Shown here: positions 15,847 to 29,351 of the stretch, piece after piece
Layout of the letters: each line of letters opens with the position of its first letter
Numbering within the stretch: the stretch's first letter is position 1
Source: Aestuariimicrobium ganziense
GTDB taxonomy: Bacteria; Actinomycetota; Actinomycetes; Propionibacteriales; Propionibacteriaceae
Length of the DNA: 64,000 nucleotides
NCBI RefSeq assembly: GCF_015352975.1
Contig: NZ_JACYIZ010000001.1
Span: 496,001-560,000, forward strand
Reading direction: 5' to 3'
The notes under the pieces: model-generated
What the model was told of the DNA's origin: nothing
Database searches by the model: none
Seen by the model: only the letters and a program-made list of their open reading frames with translations
Position numbers and translations under genes: made by a program

Positions 15847-16806
15847 ATGCAGTTGCGTCGCGTCGGCTCGTCCGGTCTGCAGGTCTCGAGGCTCGGTCTG
15901 GGCACGATGACCTGGGGGCGGGACACCACTCCCCAAGTGGCCCGGCAGTTGGTGCGCGCCTTCGTCGAGGCCGGCGGGACCCTGCTCGACACCGCCCCGG
16001 CCTATGGCGCCGGGGTCGCCGAGCGAATCATCGGCAAGCTGCTGCACACCGAACTGCGCCGTGACCAAGTGGTGATCGCCACCAAGGGTGGTTTCGGCAT
16101 CCACGACGGCCAGCGGGTGGTCGACACCTCGAAGCGGGCGATGCTGGACGACCTGGCTGGGTCGCTGCGGCGGCTGGGCACCGACCACGTCGACCTGTGG
16201 CAGGTGCATGCCTGGGGCGAGGAGCCGCTCGACGAGACCCTGTCCGCACTCGACCAGGCGGTCAACTCCGGGATGGCGCGCTACGTCGGCATCAGCAACT
16301 TCGTCGGCTGGCAGACCGCGCAGGCCGCCACCTGGCAGCGGGCAGTTCCCGGGCGGGCGCCGGTGGTCAGCACCCAGGTGGAGTACTCGCTGTTGGCACG
16401 GCGGGCCGAGGTCGAGGTGGTGCCGGCAGCCCGGGCGCTGACGATGGGCGTGTTCGCCTGGTCACCGATCGGACGAGGGGTGCTCACCGGCAAGTACCGC
16501 CGCGGCACCCCGCGTGACTCCCGAGGGGCACAGGACCACTTCTCGTGGTTCGTCGAGCCGCTGCTCGAGGCGAAGCCGCAGGCAATCACCGACGCGGTGG
16601 CGACCGCTGCCGACGGGCTGGGCCTCAGCCCGGCGCAGGTGGCCCTGCTGTGGGTGCGCGACGCCCCCGGGGTGACCGCACCGATCCTCGGAGCCCGGAC
16701 ACCAGAACAGTTGGCGCCCTACCTGGCCGTGGAGTCGCAGGTGCTGCCCAGCTCGATCGTGGCCGCACTCGACGACGTGTCCGGAGGACCCAACCTCGGC
16801 CGCTGA
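15847..16806 (+). CDS. Aldo/keto reductase
   Basis: A 319-residue NAD(P)H-dependent reductase with the (beta/alpha)8 barrel. Catalytic tetrad residues are visible: Asp and Tyr in LLDTAPAYGAG, Lys in VVIATKGGF and His in DLWQVHAWG. The cofactor region is APILGARTPEQL near the C-terminus. It resembles the AKR11/12-type general reductases; the substrate is not predictable. I chose the ATG at 15847 because a longer frame would overlap the whole GNAT gene. Downstream lies a strong palindromic repeat that probably ends transcription. Confidence 0.92.
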   Translation: MQLRRVGSSGLQVSRLGLGTMTWGRDTTPQVARQLVRAFVEAGGTLLDTAPAYGAGVAERIIGKLLHTELRRDQVVIATKGGFGIHDGQRVVDTSKRAMLDDLAGSLRRLGTDHVDLWQVHAWGEEPLDETLSALDQAVNSGMARYVGISNFVGWQTAQAATWQRAVPGRAPVVSTQVEYSLLARRAEVEVVPAARALTMGVFAWSPIGRGVLTGKYRRGTPRDSRGAQDHFSWFVEPLLEAKPQAITDAVATAADGLGLSPAQVALLWVRDAPGVTAPILGARTPEQLAPYLAVESQVLPSSIVAALDDVSGGPNLGR

Positions 16807-16811
16807 AGCCT

Positions 16812-16942
16812 TGGCTGGTCGAGTAGCGCGAAGCGCGTGTCGAGACCCCTGCGCCGACCTGGTCTCGACACGGGGCTCGTACCTCGCCCCTACTCGACCA
16901 GCCAGGTTCAGGCCGTCCCACTCGACCAGCCAGATTCAGGCC
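16812..16942. repeat. Nested palindrome plus a 23-base direct repeat between convergent genes
   Basis: TGGCTGGTCGAGTAG (16812-16826) is perfectly complementary to CTACTCGACCAGCCA (16890-16904). Within it GTGTCGAGACC (16837-16847) pairs with GGTCTCGACAC (16861-16871). The right end is followed by a near-perfect 23-base duplication (16892-16914 and 16920-16942, one mismatch, period 28). The second copy covers the M20 peptidase stop codon. This matches a REP-like hairpin family I recognise from other actinobacteria. It can serve as a two-way terminator. Confidence 0.72.
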
Positions 16943-18267
16943 TTGTCGAGGAAGTGGTCGAGCACCCGGGCGCCGAACTTCAGAGACTCGATCGGCACCC
17001 GCTCGTCCACGCCGTGGAACAGGGCCGTGAAGTCGAGCTCGGGCGGCAGCTGCAGCGGCGCGAAGCCGAAGCAGTTGATGTCCATGCCACCGAAGGCCTT
17101 GGCGTCGGTGCCGGCGCTCATCATGAACGGAATCGTGCGGGCGTGCGGATCCTCCTGCTCCAGGCTCCACTGCATCGCCTCGACCAGTGAGCCGGCGAAC
17201 TCGGCCTCGACCGCCCGCTCGTGCACCGTCGCCTCGACTGTGATGTCGGGTCCGGCGAGCTCGCGCACCGTGGCGATCAACTCCTCCTCACCACCGGGCA
17301 GGAATCGTCCGTCGAGCTCGGCCTCGGCGTGCCCGGGAATGACGTTGGTCTTGTAGCCGGCACGCAGCACCGTCGGGTTGACCGTGTTCTGCATGGTGGC
17401 GCCGACCATCCGTGAGATCGTGCCCAGCCGGGACAGGGTGGCCTCGACGTCGTCGTGGTTGATCTCGATCTCGAAGGCCTTCTCGATCTCGTCCAGGAAC
17501 GCGCGCTGGGTGGGGTGCAGGGTCTGCGGCCACTGGTGCGAGCCGATGCGTCCGATCGCGGCGGCGAGCCGGGTGACCGCGTTCTCGTCGTTGCGCATCG
17601 AGCCGTGGCCGGCGCGTCCCTCGGCGATCAGCTTGAGCCACATCAGGCCCTTCTCGGCGGTCTGCACCAGGTAGAGACGCAGGTCGTCGCGCACGGTGAG
17701 TGAGAACCCGCCGACCTCGCTGATCGCGTCGGAGCAGTCGGCGAGCAGGTCGCGGTGGTGCTGGGCGAGCCACTTCGAGCCCAGCTGTCCCCCGGCCTCC
17801 TCGTCGGCGAAGAACACCAGCCTGACCGGACGACGCGGCGCTCGTCCCTCACGTTGCCGCGAACGGACGACCGACAGCAGCATGGCGTCGAAGTCCTTCA
17901 TGTCGACCGCGCCGCGACCCCAGATCATGTCGTCGCGCACCTCGGCGGCGAACGGGTCGACCTGCCAGTCGTCGGCCACGGCCGGGACGACATCGGTGTG
18001 GCAGTGGATCATCAACGGCGCCACGCTGCGGTCGACGCCCTCGGGTTCCCAGTGCGCGACCAGGGTGGTGCGTCCGGGCTCGGACTCGAACAGTTGCGAC
18101 TCGATGCCGACCTCGTCGAGCTTGGCTGCGACGTACTCAGCTGCCGGCCGCTCCCCCTTGGACTCGCCGGCCCCGTAGTTGGTGGTGTCGATCTGGATCA
18201 GCTCGCGACACAGGTCGACCACCTCGGAGTCGACGTCGCGGCGGGCAGGGGCTGCGGCTTCGGTCAT
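16936..18267 (-). CDS. M20-family metallopeptidase
   Basis: A 443-residue zinc exopeptidase/deacylase of the M20 (ArgE/DapE/carboxypeptidase G2) group. Metal and catalytic residues are HCHTDVVPA (H-x-D), WGRGAVDMKDFDAML (bridging Asp), FADEEAGGQLGS (Glu-Glu) and a C-terminal His in FTALFHGVDERVP. The dimerisation/lid domain begins at AEGRAGHGSM. This subfamily typically removes one amino acid or acyl group from dipeptides or N-acyl amino acids. Start MTEAAAPARRD at 18267. The last codons lie inside the direct repeat. Confidence 0.9.
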   Translation of the reverse strand: MTEAAAPARRDVDSEVVDLCRELIQIDTTNYGAGESKGERPAAEYVAAKLDEVGIESQLFESEPGRTTLVAHWEPEGVDRSVAPLMIHCHTDVVPAVADDWQVDPFAAEVRDDMIWGRGAVDMKDFDAMLLSVVRSRQREGRAPRRPVRLVFFADEEAGGQLGSKWLAQHHRDLLADCSDAISEVGGFSLTVRDDLRLYLVQTAEKGLMWLKLIAEGRAGHGSMRNDENAVTRLAAAIGRIGSHQWPQTLHPTQRAFLDEIEKAFEIEINHDDVEATLSRLGTISRMVGATMQNTVNPTVLRAGYKTNVIPGHAEAELDGRFLPGGEEELIATVRELAGPDITVEATVHERAVEAEFAGSLVEAMQWSLEQEDPHARTIPFMMSAGTDAKAFGGMDINCFGFAPLQLPPELDFTALFHGVDERVPIESLKFGARVLDHFLDKA

Positions 18268-18326
18268 GGCGCCATCCTTCCACGGGCCGATGACGCTCCC
18301 GGTAGGTTCGAGTCGGAGCAACGACC

Positions 18327-19853
18327 ATGTCGAGCATCACCATGCAGGGGGCATCCATGTCTGACTCACCCGTCGTCACCACCACCAGCGGCCAGGTCAG
18401 GGGGTTCTGGCGCGACCAGCCCGAGGGCTCGCGGTCGGCGGCCTTCCTGGGTGTGCCGTTCGCCGAGGCGCCGGTGGGTGCCTACCGCTACCTGGCGCCA
18501 CACCCGCGCACCCCGTGGGAGGGCGTGCGCGATGCGACCAAGTACGGCGCCACCGCGCAGCGTCGTCCGTTCGGTGAGGTGACCGCGATCCCCGAGCCGA
18601 GCATCCCCGGCGACGACGTGCTGCACGTCAACGTGTTCACCCCCGACCCGCGCGAGGGCGCGCTGCTGCCGGTGCTGTTCTGGATCCACGGCGGCGGTTA
18701 CAAGGCCGGTTCGCCGGCCAGCCCTTGGTACGACGGGTTCGCCTTCAACCGTGACGGCGTCGTCACGGTGAGCGTGGGCTACCGGTTGGGCTTCGACGGG
18801 TTCGGCCTGATCGAGCACGCACCGGCCAACAGGGGCCTGCTCGACCAGATCGCTGGGCTGGAGTGGGTGCGCAACAACATCGCCGAGTTCGGTGGCGACC
18901 CCTCGAACGTCACCATCGCCGGGCAGTCGGCCGGCGGCGGTTCGGTGCTGGCGCTGATGGCCTCACCGCTGGCCGAGGGCCTGTTCCATGCGGCGATCAG
19001 TCACTCCGGTGCCCTTCGTCCGATCACCGCCGACCTCGCTGCCGAGCGGACGACGGCACTGGCCGAGCAGTTGGGTGTCGAACCGACCGTGGAGGGCTTC
19101 TCGTCGGTCACCCACGACCAGGTGCTCGACGCCACCGAGGCCATGGAACGCGCCGAGCGCCCGGTCGAGGACCCGCAGCAGGTGGTCGACTCGGTGGTGG
19201 CCGCTGAACGGATCACCGAACTGATGTTCCTGCCGCACGAGGACTCGTTCAGCCTGCCCGCTGGCTGGGTGTCGCGGGTGGCTGCCCATCCGGCGCCGCT
19301 GATGTTCGGGACGACCGCCCACGAGATCACCGCGGCCGGGCAGTTCATGGCACCACTGCTCCAGGGGCAGAACGCACGCGACCTGCTGCGGACGAGCCGG
19401 CTCGGCGAGTTCGCCGAGGAATACCTGGCCGCGAACGCCGAGATGGACGACGACCTGCTGCTGGGCCAGGTGGACACCGACAAGACCTTCCGGCGGTGGG
19501 TGCCGGTGGTGGCCCAGGCCCGTGAGCAGCATGGTCTGCCGACGTGGGTCTACGACTTCCGCTGGGTCAACCAGACCTCTGGTCTGGCCACCCACTGCGC
19601 AGAACTGCCGTTCGTCTGGGACAACCTGGCCGACCCCAAGGTCGAGACGTCGTCCGGGCCTGGTGCACCACAGGAGTTGGCCGATCGGATGCATGCGGTG
19701 TGGGTGCAGTTCATCAGCGAGCACACCGCACCGTGGCAGGTCTGGACGCGGGAGGCACCGCGCACGATGGTCTTCGACGAGTCGTCTGGTGAGGCCGATG
19801 GCTACCAGGTCGAGGCCCGGTTCGCCGAGGTGGTCGAGCGCCTGTCGCAGTGA
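18327..19853 (+). CDS. Type B carboxylesterase (alpha/beta hydrolase)
   Basis: A 508-residue carboxylesterase/lipase. The oxyanion hole is WIHGGGYKAGSPASPWYDG. The nucleophile is Ser in TIAGQSAGGGSVLALMASP, and the acid is probably Glu in TTAHEITAAGQF. The base His is in ATHCAELPFVWDNL, which is the family's usual C-terminal catalytic block. No signal peptide is seen, so it is cytoplasmic. The start at 18327 has GGAG 8 bases before it; an ATG at 18357 (MSDSPVV) with GGGGG is an alternative. It precedes the tRNA-Leu gene. Confidence 0.9.
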   Translation: MSSITMQGASMSDSPVVTTTSGQVRGFWRDQPEGSRSAAFLGVPFAEAPVGAYRYLAPHPRTPWEGVRDATKYGATAQRRPFGEVTAIPEPSIPGDDVLHVNVFTPDPREGALLPVLFWIHGGGYKAGSPASPWYDGFAFNRDGVVTVSVGYRLGFDGFGLIEHAPANRGLLDQIAGLEWVRNNIAEFGGDPSNVTIAGQSAGGGSVLALMASPLAEGLFHAAISHSGALRPITADLAAERTTALAEQLGVEPTVEGFSSVTHDQVLDATEAMERAERPVEDPQQVVDSVVAAERITELMFLPHEDSFSLPAGWVSRVAAHPAPLMFGTTAHEITAAGQFMAPLLQGQNARDLLRTSRLGEFAEEYLAANAEMDDDLLLGQVDTDKTFRRWVPVVAQAREQHGLPTWVYDFRWVNQTSGLATHCAELPFVWDNLADPKVETSSGPGAPQELADRMHAVWVQFISEHTAPWQVWTREAPRTMVFDESSGEADGYQVEARFAEVVERLSQ

Positions 19854-19875
19854 GTACCGATCGGGTGCCCGGCGA

Positions 19876-19905
19876 TTGGCACCCCCGTGGGGGCGCTGCT
19901 ATTCT
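19876..19905 (+). promoter_or_regulatory. Promoter of the tRNA-Leu gene
   Basis: TTGGCA (19876-19881) and TATTCT (19900-19905) are separated by 18 bases, a good housekeeping-sigma promoter. It predicts a start about 25 bases before the mature tRNA. The spacer itself contains a short CCCCC-GTG-GGGG palindrome. Confidence 0.7.
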
Positions 19906-19937
19906 CGAGGGGCTGTCCGGGCGACCGGACGCACCCT

Positions 19938-20023
19938 GTCCGGGTGGCGGAATTGGTAGACGCGCTAGCTTGAGGTGCTAGTGCCCTTTATCGGGCATGG
20001 AGGTTCAAGTCCTCTCTCGGACA
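19938..20023 (+). tRNA. tRNA-Leu (anticodon GAG)
   Basis: An 86-base class II tRNA. The acceptor stem GTCCGGG pairs with CTCGGAC (one G-U), and the discriminator is A. The D-arm holds TGGCGGAATTGGTAGACGC; the anticodon stem-loop is CTAGCTTGAGGTGCTAG with GAG as anticodon. The long variable arm is TGCCCTTTATCGGGCA, and the T-loop is GGTTCAAGTCC. CCA is not encoded. It reads CUC and CUU leucine codons. Confidence 0.97.
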
Positions 20024-20031
20024 CTCGCACG

Positions 20032-20074
20032 AAGAGGCCGGTGACAAGGCGAAACGCCTTGGCGCCGGCCTCTT
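20032..20074 (+). terminator. Terminator after tRNA-Leu
   Basis: AAGAGGCCGG (20032-20041) pairs perfectly with CCGGCCTCTT (20065-20074). An inner AAGGCG-AAA-CGCCTT stem lies at 20046-20060, giving a long two-part hairpin followed by GTCATT. It starts 9 bases after the tRNA end. Confidence 0.75.
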
Positions 20075-20099
20075 GTCATTGCCATGGAAGGATCGAAGG

Positions 20100-20765
20100 G
20101 TGACCTCCCCCGACCGTGTGACCCAACTCCGTGAGTTGCTGTCGTCCGACGACAACCAGAGCCGGCTGAGCGCCACCCTCGCCGCCGGAACGCATCCTCA
20201 GCCCGGCTTCGTCGAGGTGTTGATCGAGCGCTGCCGCATCGAGCCGGACTTCTTCGTCCGTGACACTTTGAGCTGGGCGTTGCTGATGCACCCATGCGAT
20301 CAGGTGGTCAAGGCGCTGGCCACCGAACTGTGGCGCGCCGAAGACCAAGCCCGCAGTCAGGCCCTGCACACCCTGTCGAAGATCGGCGACCCGGCCACCT
20401 GGCCGTTGATCACCACCGACATGCTGCACTCCGAGGTCGACGAGGTGGCCCGCACCGCGTGGCGGGCGGCCGCGGCGGTCGTCCCGGACGACCAGCGCGC
20501 CGAGCTTGCGCGCGACCTCGTCCGCGAACTCGGACGAGGTGACCTCTCACTGCAGCGGGCGCTCAGCCGCAGCATCGCATCGCTGGGCGAGACCGCACTT
20601 GCGGCACTGAGTGACGTCGAGCACGCGGCCGAGGCGAACGACGCCGCTCGCGCCCATGCGATCGTCACCAGTCGCCTGATCGCCGATCCCGACCTGGACT
20701 TCGAACTCGCCCTCGAGGTGGCCAAGGCACAAGTCGCCCACCAGCGCGCAGAGGACGCCACGTAG
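20100..20765 (+). CDS. HEAT-repeat protein
   Basis: A 221-residue helical protein made of ~30-residue repeats, each a pair of helices. Examples are DTLSWALLMHPCDQVVKALATEL, SQALHTLSKIGDPATWPLIT, VARTAWRAAAAVVPDDQRAEL and RALSRSIASLGETALAALSD (read as separate repeats). This matches HEAT/PBS-lyase-like scaffolds that bind proteins. No catalytic residues are apparent and the partner is unknown. The GTG at 20100 follows GGAAGG. Confidence 0.75.
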   Translation: MTSPDRVTQLRELLSSDDNQSRLSATLAAGTHPQPGFVEVLIERCRIEPDFFVRDTLSWALLMHPCDQVVKALATELWRAEDQARSQALHTLSKIGDPATWPLITTDMLHSEVDEVARTAWRAAAAVVPDDQRAELARDLVRELGRGDLSLQRALSRSIASLGETALAALSDVEHAAEANDAARAHAIVTSRLIADPDLDFELALEVAKAQVAHQRAEDAT

Positions 20766-20802
20766 GGTTGGGATCAGTCCATCGCCGGGAACGGAGTCAC
20801 CC

Positions 20803-21681
20803 ATGTCGTCCGCACCTGCAGCCCCGTGGACCACCCTGCCCAACGGCACCACCATCCCCCAGATCGGGTTCGGCACCCTCGCTGTGCAGCCCAGCCGTGA
20901 CGCCAGCGACGAGAACGCCGACATCACTGGCGAGATCGTCCGCGCCGCCCTCAAGGCTGGTTACCGCCACCTCGACTCAGCGCAGTCGTACGGCACCGAG
21001 CGCGGCGTCGGCAAGGCGATCGCCGAGTCGGGCATCCCCCGTGACGAGCTCTACGTCGCCAGCAAGCTGGCCAACCCCAACCATGCCCCCGACGACGTGC
21101 GCCGCTCGTTCGACCAGACCCTGGAGCACCTGGGCCTCGACCGCCTCGACCTGTTCCTGATCCACTGGCCGCTGCCCACCATGCACGACGGCGACTACGT
21201 CTCGACCTGGAAGGCGGTCGCGGCACTGGTCGACGGTGGCCGGCTGCGCAGTGCCGGGGTCTCGAACTTCCTGCCCGAGCACCTCGACACGATCATCGAC
21301 GAGACCGGCCTCGTGCCGGTGGTCAACCAGTTCGAACTGCACCCCTACTTCGCCAACAAGCCCACCACCGAGGCGTGCGCGAAGTACGGGATCGCGGTCG
21401 AGGCGCACAGCCCGCTCGGTCACAACCGTGAACCACTCACCGATCCGACGATCACCGAGATCGCCGAATCGCTGGGTCGCTCGACCGCCCAGGTGATCCT
21501 GCGTTGGCACGTGCAGCGCGGTGACGTCTCGATTCCGAAGTCGTCGCGCCCCGAGCGGATGGTCGAGAACCTCAGCGTCTTCGACTTCGAGTTGGATCAG
21601 GCCCAGATGGACGCGATCAACGCCCTCGACCGGGGCGAGGACGGCCGTGTCGGCCCGCACCCGAACACGTGGGAGGGCTGA
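20803..21681 (+). CDS. Aldo/keto reductase, 2,5-diketo-D-gluconate reductase type
   Basis: A 292-residue AKR5-like enzyme. Start LPNGTTIPQIGFGTLAVQP is the classic first strand. The tetrad is Asp and Tyr in HLDSAQSYGTE, Lys in LYVASKLANP and His in LFLIHWPLP. The cofactor loop is DVSIPKSSRPERMVENLSVF. Such enzymes reduce diketogluconate, methylglyoxal and similar carbonyls with NADPH. It lies 37 bases after the HEAT-repeat gene and may be co-transcribed. Confidence 0.93.
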   Translation: MSSAPAAPWTTLPNGTTIPQIGFGTLAVQPSRDASDENADITGEIVRAALKAGYRHLDSAQSYGTERGVGKAIAESGIPRDELYVASKLANPNHAPDDVRRSFDQTLEHLGLDRLDLFLIHWPLPTMHDGDYVSTWKAVAALVDGGRLRSAGVSNFLPEHLDTIIDETGLVPVVNQFELHPYFANKPTTEACAKYGIAVEAHSPLGHNREPLTDPTITEIAESLGRSTAQVILRWHVQRGDVSIPKSSRPERMVENLSVFDFELDQAQMDAINALDRGEDGRVGPHPNTWEG

Positions 21682-21700
21682 GCCCGTCCCACCCGGTGAC

Positions 21701-22276
21701 TCACCAACGGTGGGCGACGTCGATCACCAGACGTGAGCCGTTCCCCGGTCCGGTCAACACGAAGACCCGCATCGGCAGCCGGGCCCGCACACCGAGTGCG
21801 ATGGTGCTCTGACCCTCGAACGACCCCGCCCAGCGCACCTGCCGGAGGGTCGAGTAGCCGGACACGTTGACCAGGGCATTGGGGTTGCTCGGCGTGTAGC
21901 TGGGTCGGCCCGCGCTGTTGTGAGCCGGCGCTCGCACGATCACCTGCAGGTCGGCCGCCCCGGCAACGGGGAGCGGCATCCCACTTCCGTCCGCGTGCAC
22001 CAACGGCACGTAGCGCACGTCATAGCCGGCGACGCCTCCGTTGAGATCGATCACCAGACGGTCGAAGCAGGCGTGACGTCCGGCACGGACGCCGGTGAGG
22101 GCAGCGCTGGTCATCGCCAGGCCACCGTCCTTGGGAAGAGATCCCCAGCGAACCGTGCACGAGGTGGGGGTGGCCGCTGGGGCCTGCGCCGTGAAACCGA
22201 TGAGTGTGGCCAGCGTGACCGCGAGAGTGGCCACCAAGGCGGCGATGGTCCTGATGGGGCGAACGACGATGTTCAT
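21701..22276 (-). CDS. Secreted AMIN-like domain protein
   Basis: A 191-residue exported protein. The Sec signal peptide is about 1-38 (arginines, then ALVATLAVTLATLIGF, then AQAPAA cleavage). The mature part has a beta-rich AMIN-like domain: CTVRWGSLPK, HACFDRLVIDLNGGVAGYDV, LVNVSGYSTLRQVRWAG and an end RLVIDVAHRW. AMIN domains in other proteins bind cell-wall components; a wall role here is inference. The single domain, without amidase, is typical in actinobacteria. Start ATG at 22276 with GGGGGG upstream. Confidence 0.75.
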   Translation of the reverse strand: MNIVVRPIRTIAALVATLAVTLATLIGFTAQAPAATPTSCTVRWGSLPKDGGLAMTSAALTGVRAGRHACFDRLVIDLNGGVAGYDVRYVPLVHADGSGMPLPVAGAADLQVIVRAPAHNSAGRPSYTPSNPNALVNVSGYSTLRQVRWAGSFEGQSTIALGVRARLPMRVFVLTGPGNGSRLVIDVAHRW

Positions 22277-22432
22277 GGTGCCCCCCTTTCGTTGTTGCAC
22301 TGACAACGCCGCACAGCCGCGATCGGTTGTCATCGGTGGTACCCGTCACGATCGGTCAGCCACGGTCGGTGCGACGATCTGGTAGGAACGAGACAGCGCG
22401 CACGCGGGTGCGGGCGTGGCGAAGGGGTATTC

Positions 22433-22813
22433 ATGGGTTTCCTGTCGAGGTTGTTGGGGCGCTCCGAGGACGACGACTCCCCGGTGGTGTCGGCCGTGGT
22501 GAGTAGCGACGAGGTTCGCACCGCGGTGGACGACCTGGCCACCAACCTGGAGGAACTCGCCCGGGCGATGGGCTCCGAGGGCTCCCCCGTCGACAACCCC
22601 GGCTGGCGAGGCCGAGCCAACGACCTGCGCGGCGCCAACCGCGACCTGCGGATGCTGCTGGCGCAGCCCCAGTTCACCAAGGACGACCTGTACGAGGCGA
22701 TCATCACCGTGCGCCCGCTCTATCGCGGCACGGCGCCCGAGGAGTACGCCCACCTCGACGAACTCAACACCCGGGTCGACCAGGCCCTGCGCCGGGTCTA
22801 CGACATCACCTGA
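22433..22813 (+). CDS. Small soluble protein of unknown function
   Basis: A 126-residue acidic protein with no recognised domain. It begins with an amphipathic MGFLSRLLGRSEDDD segment, followed by helices (DEVRTAVDDLATNLEELARAM and a second in RANDLRGANRDLRMLL), and ends TRVDQALRRVYDIT. The short hydrophobic-basic N-terminus could dock on the membrane (inference). Codon use matches its neighbours, so the gene is real. It is divergent from the AMIN-like gene with a 156-base gap that shows no other feature. Confidence 0.6.
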   Translation: MGFLSRLLGRSEDDDSPVVSAVVSSDEVRTAVDDLATNLEELARAMGSEGSPVDNPGWRGRANDLRGANRDLRMLLAQPQFTKDDLYEAIITVRPLYRGTAPEEYAHLDELNTRVDQALRRVYDIT

Positions 22814-22860
22814 CCAGCCTGTCGGGGTGGGATCACCCCCTGCACCTGAGAAATTGTTGA

Positions 22861-23559
<699 letters not shown>

Positions 23560-23578
23560 GCCCGAGGGGTCGGGGTGA

Positions 23579-29125
<5,547 letters not shown>

Positions 29126-29351
29126 GGTGCCTCCTGCGCGTCAGGCCTCCGGGTCGGCGGCCGTGTAGCCACAGAACCTACCGCCCGGGGTGGGGCAAGC
29201 GGCTGAGCCTGCGGTCGCTGGACGCGTGTCGTCGCCCCGACCACCGATGTTGCAGTGCGCCACTCCCCGGCATCGCCGGGCAGGTAGCGTCGTGGTGTCG
29301 GCGGGTGCCCGCAGGGGGCGGGTGCCATGCCCTGTGGACGAAGGAGTCGCC

